A stretch of DNA of 51,275 bases from Candidatus Minthosoma caballi. GTDB taxonomy: Bacteria; Bacteroidota; Bacteroidia; Bacteroidales; Bacteroidaceae. The number at the start of each line of letters is the position of its first letter. Positions within the stretch are counted from its first letter, which is position 1. Made by a program: the position numbers and the translations under genes. Shown piece after piece: positions 9,200-17,596 of the stretch. The notes beneath the pieces were generated by a model. It was not told the DNA's origin. It did not search any database and saw only the letters and a program-made list of their open reading frames with translations. The stretch covers positions 1 to 51,275 of the forward strand of contig JAGHVC010000054.1 in NCBI GenBank assembly GCA_018064505.1, in the 5' to 3' direction.

Positions 9200-9207
9200 T
9201 AACTTTG
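9200..9207 (+). promoter_or_regulatory. -7 element of the cobalamin operon
   Basis: TAACTTTG matches TAnnTTTG and lies just upstream of the riboswitch, so transcription would begin near 9213 and include the whole aptamer. No clear TTTG -33 box is seen. Confidence 0.5.
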
Positions 9208-9214
9208 CAACCGA

Positions 9215-9470
9215 AAACGGTATGAATACTCTTTCCCCCTGCTTTATTGCCTCGATGTAAAAGGACGATTGAAGAATAAACCAATAGAGGGGAACTAATT
9301 TAATAGGGAACGAGGTGTGAATCCTCGACAGGCCCGCTGCGGTATTTTCCTGATAGAAAAGGGACAAGCTACATGCCACTGACGCTGTGCTACAGATGTT
9401 GCGTTGGGAAGGCGCTTGTACAAAGGAATAAGTCCGAAGACCTGCCGTTATAATGCCATCATACTTCTCG
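9215..9470 (+). promoter_or_regulatory. Cobalamin riboswitch
   Basis: Conserved parts of the B12 aptamer appear in order: GGGAACGAGGTGTGAATCCT (9306-9325) with the following CGACAGGCCCGC, the B12-box GCCACTG (9374-9380), GGGAAGGCG (9406-9414) and AGTCCGAAGACCTGCC (9431-9446). The aptamer lies between the -7 element and the DUF4465 lipoprotein gene. No obvious rho-independent terminator follows it, so control of translation initiation or an unrecognised platform is more likely. Binding of adenosyl- or other cobalamins would be expected to shut off the four downstream uptake genes. Confidence 0.9.
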
Positions 9471-9551
9471 CGGATTAGAAGCTTGGCAAAATGAAAATAG
9501 AATTAGTAGTACATCCTATTAACAAACATTTTTTATTAAAAAACAAACAAA

Positions 9552-10667
9552 ATGAAAAAGTATCTTTTGATGGCTGCTGCCCTCTTCATGGGTGCAGCAA
9601 TGTTCACTGCATGTAGTAGTGACGACGATGATGATCCAATTATTATTGATCCTGTTGAGGTAAATGCTGTAATCAATCCAGCTGCGGGTGCAGAGTCTAT
9701 CGCATTGAACAATCATTCTGAAGCAATTGCAGAGGCTATAAGCGAACTCATTGTTAACTTCGGTGAGAACTCTGCTTCTATCCGCAAGGCTACTTATGAG
9801 ATTTGTTCACTTGCTCCAAGTGCAAGTACTGATGGCACTTCTTGGTCTCCAAACGAGACTATTGCTAAGGGCGAACTCAGCCTCAACAATGTTGGCTATG
9901 TTGCTTTAGAGGAGCCAATAGTGTTCTATGTCGGCGAGAAGTATCAGATCAACATTAAAGTGTATGACGCAACTGAGAAGGAGATTGGCAATATGAATTA
10001 CATCATCAATGGTGCATCTGACAAGACTGCTACTCTCGACTTCGAGGGTGATTATTTCACAAAGCTCATCGACAATCCTCAGTACAATGGTCCACTGATC
10101 TACAGCGCTGACGAGTATAAGTGGGTTGACGACGCTACTCAGCTCAGCTCTTTCTGCGAGTCAGAGGACTGGTCAAAGTGGGGAGAGGCTTATGCTGGCA
10201 TGTTCGGATGGTCATTCGGTATCGCTATTTCTAACTACATCGACGACTCAGAAAAGGCAAGCTATGACAAGCAGCTCTCAGTTCCTGTAAGCAACGGATC
10301 TAAGAACTTCGCTGTTGTTTGGGACAATGGCAGCTCACTTTCTTTCGCAGATGGTTCTGCTCACATCATTAAGAGCATGGATGTTTGCCTCACAACTTAT
10401 ACTCTCCGCAATGTACAGAGCAATTGTGGTGAGGGCTACGAGTACAAAACTATTGCTAATGCAACTCTTGCTGACGGTTCTACAAAGGCAATTGACATTG
10501 TGCTGGCAAGCGGAAGAACTGCTGTTGACAACTGGAAGACTGTAAGCCTCGAGGAGCTCGGCGCAGTTAAGTCTATCAGCTTCACATTCGACGGAACAGA
10601 CAAGAGCAATTACGGCGTCTCAACTCCAAAGTACTTCGCTCTTGACAATGTTGTTGTAGTTCTTTAA
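9552..10667 (+). CDS. DUF4465 surface lipoprotein of the cobalamin operon
   Basis: This 371-residue lipoprotein has a signal peptide ending FTAC, followed by SSDDDDD, the acidic stretch that in Bacteroidota directs lipoproteins to the cell surface. An N-terminal domain (about 30-150) is unassigned. The C-terminal half (about 165-371) resembles DUF4465, including the family's typical ending in which a Ser-Phe-Thr strand is followed by TPKYFALDNVVV. DUF4465 genes are commonly found in B12-transport loci of Bacteroides; a direct role in binding corrinoids is plausible. It is the first gene after the riboswitch and is followed after 8 bases by the BtuG-like gene. Confidence 0.75.
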   Translation: MKKYLLMAAALFMGAAMFTACSSDDDDDPIIIDPVEVNAVINPAAGAESIALNNHSEAIAEAISELIVNFGENSASIRKATYEICSLAPSASTDGTSWSPNETIAKGELSLNNVGYVALEEPIVFYVGEKYQINIKVYDATEKEIGNMNYIINGASDKTATLDFEGDYFTKLIDNPQYNGPLIYSADEYKWVDDATQLSSFCESEDWSKWGEAYAGMFGWSFGIAISNYIDDSEKASYDKQLSVPVSNGSKNFAVVWDNGSSLSFADGSAHIIKSMDVCLTTYTLRNVQSNCGEGYEYKTIANATLADGSTKAIDIVLASGRTAVDNWKTVSLEELGAVKSISFTFDGTDKSNYGVSTPKYFALDNVVVVL

Positions 10668-10675
10668 TTCTCTCG

Positions 10676-12733
10676 ATGAAAACAAATATCATACTATACT
10701 CTTGCGTGCTGTCATTGGCTTCATTGCTGATGACAGCATGCAGTGATTTAGAGGATATCAAGCCCAACGACCCTCCTACGCCTGTAACAGCAGAGGGAGG
10801 TGTGTTTATCCTCTGTGAGGGTAACTTCAATTCGGGCAATTCTACCCTTTCGTATTATGACCCAGTGACAAAGAAGGTGGAAAATGGCGTGTTTCGCCGC
10901 GCCAATGACCGCAAGCTTGGCGACACGGGACAGTCGATTGCAATCTATGGCAACACTGCGTACATCGCCATGGAAAACTCAGGCATCGTGTGGGGCATCA
11001 GCACAGACGATTTCAAAGTGAAGGGACAGCTTACTGCCTCCTCGGACACAAAGATTATCAACCCAAGATATGTGCATAAGGTGAGCGACACAAAAGCTTA
11101 TGTAACCGACCTTTATGCTCATTATATCAACATCTTCAATCCACAGACATTCAAGTATATAGGCTCTATATCTGTAGAGGGAGCCGCCAACCTCGGCTAC
11201 TGTTCAACTGAGGAAATGGTGCAGTTCGGCAAGTATGTGTTTACCAACTGCTGGTCGTACAGCAATAAGATTTTAGTGATTGACACCGAACTGGATAAGG
11301 TTACAGAAACTATCACACTCACAAGCTGGCAGCCTAAGTCTATGAAACTGGACAAGAACGGGAAGCTGTGGGTAATCACCGATGGTGGCTATACAACTGC
11401 AGAGACTTCGTATGGCGACAATGTGCCTCACCTCTACCGCATTGACGCAGCCACAAGAAAGATAGAACTAGACCAGGCACTGACTACTGACGAGGCGAAT
11501 GTGCAGATTGCGATGAACCGCAATGCTGACACATTATATATTATTAATAACGACATTTACCGTATGGGCATCAATGACAAAAAGATGCCTGTGCAACCAT
11601 TCATAAATGCTCCTGTTGACAGCAACGGAAAGCGGCACAAACTCTACGGCATCGGAGTGGACCCTCACAACAACGAGGTGTATGTGGCTGATGCTGTAGA
11701 TTATAGGCAGGCAGGAGCTGTATACAGGTTCTCTTCCCAGGGCGTCTTGATTGACAACTTCAAGGTTGGCATAACTCCAAACCATTTCGCATTCAGCGAT
11801 GAAAACGCAAAGAATATTCCTAACGAGAATGAAGACGAGAATGAGAATGAAAACGAGGATGAAAAAATGGCTCGAGCTTTAGTGAGCAAGATTTTTGAGT
11901 ACATGCCAGCACCTGGACATCAAGTGAACGGCTACACGGTGGTCGGCGACTTCATCCACGACGGAGCTACGATGGAGGAAGCTTGCGACAGCGTGATGAG
12001 TCACTTCAAGCATCAATTCATGGTGAGCCTAGGCGCGCAAGGAGGTTACCTTGTAGCAGGTTTCGACCACAATGTGCTAAACAGCAATGGCGACTATGAC
12101 CTTGCCATCAAGGGCAATCCATACAGCTATCAGTCTGAGCCTGGAATTGTGTGGGTGATGAAAGATGAGAATGGTAACGGGCTTCCTGACGACACTTGGT
12201 ATGAGTTAGCAGGAAGTGAGTATGGCACTGAGAACGAAACTCTTGACTATGCCATAACATACTATAAGCCAACTGAGCCATTTGCAGACATCCGCTGGAC
12301 AGACAATCAAGGCGGGGAAGGCATTGTGCCATACATGAAGTCATGGAATGCTCATGAGTCTTATTGGCAAGACTGGGTACCTGCAGAAATGACTCCTGAA
12401 GGGCTTTGCCGTACATACTACGGCTCACGACTGAAAGATACTCACACCTACACGAATGGCTACACAATGGAGCCTCCTTTCGATTGGGGCTATGCAGACA
12501 ACGATGGCAAAGACTACTTCAAAAACGACAATTTCTACAAGAAAGGGGCAATGGCCTACTTCAAGATTAGCAATGCCGTGACAAAGGAAGGCAAGCCAGC
12601 AAATCTTGACTACATAAACTTTGTTAAAGTACAAACTGGACAGACGGGATGCTCGCCTAACCTAGGTGAGATTTCGACTGAGGTGCACGGAATTTGGAGT
12701 CTCACTCCTCTCAGAGGGAAAGATGAAAAATGA
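10676..12733 (+). CDS. BtuG-like cobalamin-binding propeller fused to a second surface domain
   Basis: This 685-residue lipoprotein (lipobox MTAC followed by SDLED) has two parts. Residues about 35-375 form a YncE/BtuG-type beta-propeller with repeats such as KAYVTDLY, AYIAMEN and EVYVADAVDY. In Bacteroides, BtuG binds vitamin B12 tightly at the surface and hands it to BtuB. Residues about 398-685 resemble the separate protein annotated as cell surface protein in Bacteroides B12 loci: EYMPAPGHQVNG, MVSLGAQGGY, DENGNGLPDDTWYELAGSEY, RWTDNQGGEG and a C-terminal GEISTEVHG. An Asn/Glu/Asp-rich linker (about 380-397) joins them. The last 11 bases overlap the BtuB start. The fold assignment is by recall of family motifs. 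Confidence 0.75.
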   Translation: MKTNIILYSCVLSLASLLMTACSDLEDIKPNDPPTPVTAEGGVFILCEGNFNSGNSTLSYYDPVTKKVENGVFRRANDRKLGDTGQSIAIYGNTAYIAMENSGIVWGISTDDFKVKGQLTASSDTKIINPRYVHKVSDTKAYVTDLYAHYINIFNPQTFKYIGSISVEGAANLGYCSTEEMVQFGKYVFTNCWSYSNKILVIDTELDKVTETITLTSWQPKSMKLDKNGKLWVITDGGYTTAETSYGDNVPHLYRIDAATRKIELDQALTTDEANVQIAMNRNADTLYIINNDIYRMGINDKKMPVQPFINAPVDSNGKRHKLYGIGVDPHNNEVYVADAVDYRQAGAVYRFSSQGVLIDNFKVGITPNHFAFSDENAKNIPNENEDENENENEDEKMARALVSKIFEYMPAPGHQVNGYTVVGDFIHDGATMEEACDSVMSHFKHQFMVSLGAQGGYLVAGFDHNVLNSNGDYDLAIKGNPYSYQSEPGIVWVMKDENGNGLPDDTWYELAGSEYGTENETLDYAITYYKPTEPFADIRWTDNQGGEGIVPYMKSWNAHESYWQDWVPAEMTPEGLCRTYYGSRLKDTHTYTNGYTMEPPFDWGYADNDGKDYFKNDNFYKKGAMAYFKISNAVTKEGKPANLDYINFVKVQTGQTGCSPNLGEISTEVHGIWSLTPLRGKDEK

Positions 12734-14756
12734 AAAGGTGAAAACAATGGCAAGGCTTTGGATCTCTTTTACTGCACTAATTCTTTCGTTGTCAATAGCA
12801 GCACAAGATACACATCGTCCGATTGAATTGGACAATGTGCAAGTGGTAGCTGCCAGACGACTGAAAGATGTGGGTGTGGAGAAAACATCTATCGATACAC
12901 TGATTTTGCATGATAATGTTTCGCTGTCGATGGCTGACATCCTTTCGAAAAACTCTACTCTTTTCATAAAAAGCTACGGAAGAGCAACAGAATCAACTGC
13001 TGAGTTCAGAGGCACTTCACCATCGCACACACAAGTTACATGGAACGGAATGAAGGTGAACTCTCCTATGCTTGGCACTGTGGACTTCTCTACCATACCA
13101 TCATATTTCATCGACGAAACGAATCTGTATCATGGCGCTTCTTCTATCAACATCACTGGCGGAGGACTTGGAGGCGCTGTTGAGATGCTGACGAAGCCTA
13201 TCACAGAAGAAGGCCTGCATGGGCAGTATGTACAAGGTATTGGATCATTCAACACTTATGACCAATTCGTCAGATTGACTTACCATAAAAAACACTGGTC
13301 GTCATCAACAAGAGTGGTGTATTCTACTTCGGACAACAAATACACATATACCAATTATGACAAAAAAACGGATGTGTATGATAATCAAGGCAATGTCATC
13401 AAATCTTACCATCCAAAAGAAAAGAACAAGAGTGGATATTTTGACGATGTGCATGCGCTGCAAGAGGTGTATTATAATACTGGCAATGGCAATAGGATTG
13501 GACTAAATGTGTGGTATTCACACTCAAAACGAGGATTACCCTTCCTGAGTGTTGACTATAAAGATGATGCAGATTTCAAGAATGAGCAGAAAAGCAACAC
13601 TCTGCGCAATGTGCTATCATGGCAAAGCATTCACGAGGACTGGACATTGAATGCCAAAGGCGGCTACATCTACAATGAAATGATGTATGACTATTTCACT
13701 ACCCGACAGGATGCGACAAACAGTATAACAAAATCGAGAAGCTATACTAACACCGCGTTTGCCAGCGTTAATGCCGATTGGAACATAAGTGAGAGAATGT
13801 TGTTTACAACCGGAGCCTCAGCTTATTACAACCATGTGAAAAGCAGCGACATGAGTCCATTTCATATCGGCGACAATTTCAATAAGGGGAGATGTGACAC
13901 CGAGGTGAATGCGCAAATAAGATGGCGGCCTATTGATGTGCTGTCTTTAGCTGCTGTGTTGCGCGAGGAAATGCATGGGGAGAAAATCATAGCTCCCATT
14001 CCAGCAGTGTTTGCTGATGTTATTCTTTATAAACCATTAAACTTAGTGCTAAAAGCATCGGTAGCCAAGAACTACCGCTACCCTTCTATGGATGACCTCT
14101 ATTTCCAGCCAGGTGGCAACAAGGACCTTCTACCTGAGAGGGGATTCACTTATGATACTGGTGTGGAGTTTGGCATAAAGAAAAGAATGTGGATGCTGAA
14201 AGGCAATGTTACAGCCTTCGATTCATACATCAAGGATTGGATTTTGTGGACTCCAAACACAAAGGGATTCTGGGAGCCATCGAATGTGAAGAAGGTGCAT
14301 AACTATGGCATCGAGGCTACGGCAAATGGAGAATTAATGCTTGCTAAGGATTTGAAAATCACAGCAAGCGCAAACTACGCATGGACTCCTTCTAAGAACA
14401 TGGGTGAGGAAGTGAACGCTAATGATGAGAGCTACGGAAAGCAGTTATGCTATGTGCCAAAGGTTTCGGCAAACTGCAATGTGAAAATGATGTGGAAAAC
14501 ATGGACTGCTGGCTGTCAATGGAGTCATTACAGCGAGCGATTTACAACAACCAGCAATGAGGTGAGCTACATAACAGGAAAACTGAAGCCATACTACATG
14601 ACAGATGTCTCTATAGAGAAGGTTTTCCATGTGAAGAAGATAGAATTCTCCGTAAAGGGTATTGTGAATAATGTGCTAAACACGGAATATGTGACAGTGC
14701 TCTCTCATCCAATGCCTGGAAGAAATTACGAGGTCATTTTTAAGGTTAAAGTGTAA
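12723..14756 (+). CDS. btuB: BtuB-like TonB-dependent cobalamin receptor
   Basis: This is an outer-membrane TonB-dependent receptor of 677 residues that should import cobalamin using the proton-motive force. The start at 12723 overlaps the upstream stop by 11 bases and gives a signal peptide ending IAAQ. The plug domain (about 30-150) contains LSMADILSKNS, FRGTSPSHTQVTWNGMKVNS and GGGLGGAVEML, very like Bacteroides BtuB. The barrel follows and ends in an alternating hydrophobic strand NYEVIFKVKV typical of outer-membrane proteins. Position in a riboswitch-led operon with a BtuG-like gene supports a cobalamin or cobinamide substrate. Confidence 0.9.
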   Translation: MKNEKVKTMARLWISFTALILSLSIAAQDTHRPIELDNVQVVAARRLKDVGVEKTSIDTLILHDNVSLSMADILSKNSTLFIKSYGRATESTAEFRGTSPSHTQVTWNGMKVNSPMLGTVDFSTIPSYFIDETNLYHGASSINITGGGLGGAVEMLTKPITEEGLHGQYVQGIGSFNTYDQFVRLTYHKKHWSSSTRVVYSTSDNKYTYTNYDKKTDVYDNQGNVIKSYHPKEKNKSGYFDDVHALQEVYYNTGNGNRIGLNVWYSHSKRGLPFLSVDYKDDADFKNEQKSNTLRNVLSWQSIHEDWTLNAKGGYIYNEMMYDYFTTRQDATNSITKSRSYTNTAFASVNADWNISERMLFTTGASAYYNHVKSSDMSPFHIGDNFNKGRCDTEVNAQIRWRPIDVLSLAAVLREEMHGEKIIAPIPAVFADVILYKPLNLVLKASVAKNYRYPSMDDLYFQPGGNKDLLPERGFTYDTGVEFGIKKRMWMLKGNVTAFDSYIKDWILWTPNTKGFWEPSNVKKVHNYGIEATANGELMLAKDLKITASANYAWTPSKNMGEEVNANDESYGKQLCYVPKVSANCNVKMMWKTWTAGCQWSHYSERFTTTSNEVSYITGKLKPYYMTDVSIEKVFHVKKIEFSVKGIVNNVLNTEYVTVLSHPMPGRNYEVIFKVKV

Positions 14757-14781
14757 GAACAAAAAGTTTAGCACTCTGGAT

Positions 14782-15984
14782 ATGAAACGATTAGGTGATA
14801 AAATATGGATATTGTGTGTATTGGCTCTAGCACTCTCAGTTGGGGCATGCACAAACAAGAATGAAAAGGCAGAAGCAGACGGAGCATCGATAGAGATGAA
14901 GTATGCTGATTTGCTGAAGATGACCGAGTGCGAAGGGTATGTGTATGCAGAGGTAAGTGATCCTTGGGACAGCGCCCGTATTCTGCACAGCTATGTTCTT
15001 GTGGATAAGAATGCTGAGTTGCCAAGCAATCTACCAAAGGGGGATGTAGTGAGAGTGCCTATCAGCAATGCTGTTGTCTATACCTCCGTGCATTGCGGCC
15101 TTATTCATCAATTGGGAGCATACGACTGCATCAAGGGTGTGTGTGACTTGAAATATATAAAGCTTGAGCAACTACAAATAGATTGCAAAACAGGGAAAGT
15201 CAAGAATCTTGGTGAAGGAACGAATCCCAGCATCGAGGGTGTAATCGACATGCAGCCAGATGCTGTACTGCTCTCTCCTTTTCAGAATAGCGGCACATAC
15301 GGAAAGTTAGGAAAGCTTGGTATTCCCATCATTGAATGTGCTGACTATATGGAAACAAGTGCGTTAGGACGAGCAGAATGGATGAAATTCTATGGCTTGC
15401 TTGTTGGCAGAACTATGGAGGCAGACACTACTTTCGCAGGAATTGAGAAGAGATATAACGAACTGAAAGCGATGGCAAGCGGAAAGTTATCGCGAAGCGC
15501 TTTGAACGAAAGTGAAAAGTTATCGCGAAGCGCTTTGAACGAAAGTGAAAAGAATCCGACAGTCATTACTGACTTGAAATTTGGCAGCACATGGTATGTG
15601 CCTGGCGGTCAAAGCACTATTGGCAGATTGTTAGCAGATGCTGGAGGCGACTATGTCTTTGCAAACACACAAGAAAGCGGTTCGATTCCTCTCGACCCTG
15701 AAGTTGTGTTTGACAAAGCTATTGATGCTGATATTTGGGTAGTGAAATACAATCAAGCAACTGACAAGACTTACACCGAAATCGAGCAAGAATACGCTAA
15801 CTATGCAAACATGGCAGCATTCAAAAATCACAACATCTATGGTTGCAACACAGGAAAGACGCAATTTTACGAAGAGACTCCCTTCCATCCAGATTTGCTG
15901 TTAAAAGACTACATTAAGATATTTCACCCCGAGTCTCTGCCAGGATATGAGATGAGGTATTATAAGAAAATCAGCAATGAATAG
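14782..15984 (+). CDS. btuF: BtuF-like substrate-binding lipoprotein
   Basis: This 400-residue lipoprotein (lipobox VGAC) is an ABC-transporter periplasmic binding protein of the helical-backbone (TroA/BtuF) type, expected to pass B12 from BtuB to an inner-membrane transporter. Typical segments are LGAYDCIKGVCD, IEGVIDMQPDAVLLSPF, the interlobe helix around residues 200-230, and WVVKYNQATDK. A 33-base tandem duplication (15483-15552) adds an 11-residue repeat KLSRSALNESE twice at the end of the interlobe region. No BtuC or BtuD gene follows; instead a convergent gene overlaps its last 14 bases. Confidence 0.8.
   Translation: MKRLGDKIWILCVLALALSVGACTNKNEKAEADGASIEMKYADLLKMTECEGYVYAEVSDPWDSARILHSYVLVDKNAELPSNLPKGDVVRVPISNAVVYTSVHCGLIHQLGAYDCIKGVCDLKYIKLEQLQIDCKTGKVKNLGEGTNPSIEGVIDMQPDAVLLSPFQNSGTYGKLGKLGIPIIECADYMETSALGRAEWMKFYGLLVGRTMEADTTFAGIEKRYNELKAMASGKLSRSALNESEKLSRSALNESEKNPTVITDLKFGSTWYVPGGQSTIGRLLADAGGDYVFANTQESGSIPLDPEVVFDKAIDADIWVVKYNQATDKTYTEIEQEYANYANMAAFKNHNIYGCNTGKTQFYEETPFHPDLLLKDYIKIFHPESLPGYEMRYYKKISNE
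15483..15552 (+). repeat. 33-base tandem duplication inside btuF
   Basis: A 33-base unit beginning with AAAGTTATCGCGAAGCGC is present in 2.1 perfect copies (matching positions 15483-15519 shifted by 33). It preserves the reading frame and encodes KLSRSALNESE twice. Perfect identity means the duplication is recent or maintained. Confidence 0.9.
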
Positions 15985-17500
15985 TGAATAATGTCTCCCT
16001 ATCCCTTTGCAAAGCCTTGTCAGCCCACTCGACTGGGATAAAACGCCAATTCTTCTTGCTATACGGCGTGTATTCCTCATAAGACTTGAGGAAGTCTATC
16101 AAGCATTGGCGTGAAGAAGATGCATTCACTGCAGCAATACGAGAACGCAATTCCTCGTGCATTATCCCAGCTCCATCAGTCAGCAATCCTCCGCCACCTG
16201 AGCCATGGTACGAATTTATTGCAACTTTGTATGTTTTATCAAGCAAAAATGGGGTGCCGTCGCTCATGCGCAGAATCTTTACTGGGCTATCAGCACCATT
16301 CATTAAATTAACCTCGTACTCAATGCCTTCGGCAGAGAGCATATTCAAAGAAATGTTTATCAATCCTTTCCGTTTTCCATCATCAAGGATATAGTCCATA
16401 AACAAAGCATCGTCATCAGGAGTATTCATACGATTGCACCATAAGGAGTAGCTTTTCTCCAGAATGCCGAGGATCTCTCTACCTGTCAGCATCATCGTAT
16501 ATAGCTGGGTATTATACCTATACAAAGTGTAAACATCTTGCATTGTCAAGTACCCTGCTGTCAACAAAGAATCATAATTCACTGGAGACGCAAATGAAAT
16601 TTCTGCATTCGTGAAATACAACTGCATCTGATGAAACAGATTTATAAAAGATGAAGGCCCAAAGAAGGAATCGCGTTCATCTATGTCCTGAGCCAATTTA
16701 CAAATAGGAGTATTGAGCCAACATTGGTAATCAGAATCCCACTCTTGAAACTTTGCCGTTGGATATTCTATCAATTGCGGTGTTAGTTCAAACGCATTAG
16801 CAGCATCATCACAATTATCTCTTTTTTGAATATCAACAATTGCCGCCATCGTGCAATGACTGCCCGGAGCAATACACAACACTTTCTTGTCTTCTTTGTT
16901 GTTAACCCAATGAATAGCAGAATGATGGTCATGTCCATAGAAAATAATATCAAAACCACATACTTCCTCTGCTATAAAACGAGTTTCATTTTCACCTCGC
17001 ATTCCTCCTTCCCATCCAGAATGGAATATGCCCACAACTAAATCGGTTTGCTCTTGTTCCTTTATTATTGCAACCCACTTTTTTGCACATGATGCTATTT
17101 CCTCAACTGATACACCACGCCACAAATCCTCTGAAATCCATTGAGATATAGCCGATGTTACTAACCCCAATACTGCAATTCTTACACCTTCCCTTTCGAT
17201 TACAATATATGGTTTTACTCCATTCACTTTTATATTGGCAGTAAGTACAGGAAAAGCACAGCCATTCACCCACTCTCGCATCTGGTTCAAACCTACCTCA
17301 ATATCATGGTTGCCAACCACTCCTATATCATAGCCAGATTCATTCATTTTCTCTGCTATGACTTGAGCACCAGCATAATCTACCCACGGCGATCCCTGAA
17401 GATTGTCTCCGCCGTCAGACAGGATATCAACATCGAGCTCCCGCTTGATATTTATGTTCATTGCTGAGCCATGTATGTCACTCGTGTGTAGCCAACGCAT
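15971..17500 (-). CDS. 5'-nucleotidase/UshA-type metallophosphoesterase
   Basis: This 509-residue two-domain protein has the metallophosphoesterase motifs TSDIHG (D-x-H), DGGDNLQG, VGNHDIE, FHSGWEGG and YGHDHH, followed by the 5'-nucleotidase C-terminal domain (SFASPVNYDSLL, NSYHGSGGGGLLTDG). The family hydrolyses nucleotides and related phosphate esters, normally in the periplasm. From the ATG at 17500 the protein starts immediately at the first metal motif (MRWLHTSDIHG) and has no signal peptide. An in-frame TTG at 17524 does not supply one either. It may be cytoplasmic or N-terminally shortened. It converges on btuF with a 14-base overlap. Confidence 0.85.
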   Translation of the reverse strand: MRWLHTSDIHGSAMNINIKRELDVDILSDGGDNLQGSPWVDYAGAQVIAEKMNESGYDIGVVGNHDIEVGLNQMREWVNGCAFPVLTANIKVNGVKPYIVIEREGVRIAVLGLVTSAISQWISEDLWRGVSVEEIASCAKKWVAIIKEQEQTDLVVGIFHSGWEGGMRGENETRFIAEEVCGFDIIFYGHDHHSAIHWVNNKEDKKVLCIAPGSHCTMAAIVDIQKRDNCDDAANAFELTPQLIEYPTAKFQEWDSDYQCWLNTPICKLAQDIDERDSFFGPSSFINLFHQMQLYFTNAEISFASPVNYDSLLTAGYLTMQDVYTLYRYNTQLYTMMLTGREILGILEKSYSLWCNRMNTPDDDALFMDYILDDGKRKGLINISLNMLSAEGIEYEVNLMNGADSPVKILRMSDGTPFLLDKTYKVAINSYHGSGGGGLLTDGAGIMHEELRSRIAAVNASSSRQCLIDFLKSYEEYTPYSKKNWRFIPVEWADKALQRDRETLFTIHC

Positions 17501-17539
17501 TAGTAAGAGAGGATAATAAGTCAAGTGGTAAAATAGAAA

Positions 17540-17591
17540 TGGTAAAGGCTAAGAGTCAAGTAGGTACATCTACTTGACTCTTAGCCTTTAC
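17540..17591 (-). terminator. Long perfect hairpin terminator
   Basis: A perfect 23-base inverted repeat (17540-17562 with 17569-17591) encloses a six-base loop GTACAT. It starts 6 bases past the stop of the leftward gene at 17597 and lies about 40 bases before the phosphoesterase start, so it should terminate the former. The stem begins GGTAAAGGCTAAGAG. Confidence 0.7.
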
Positions 17592-17596
17592 CATCA

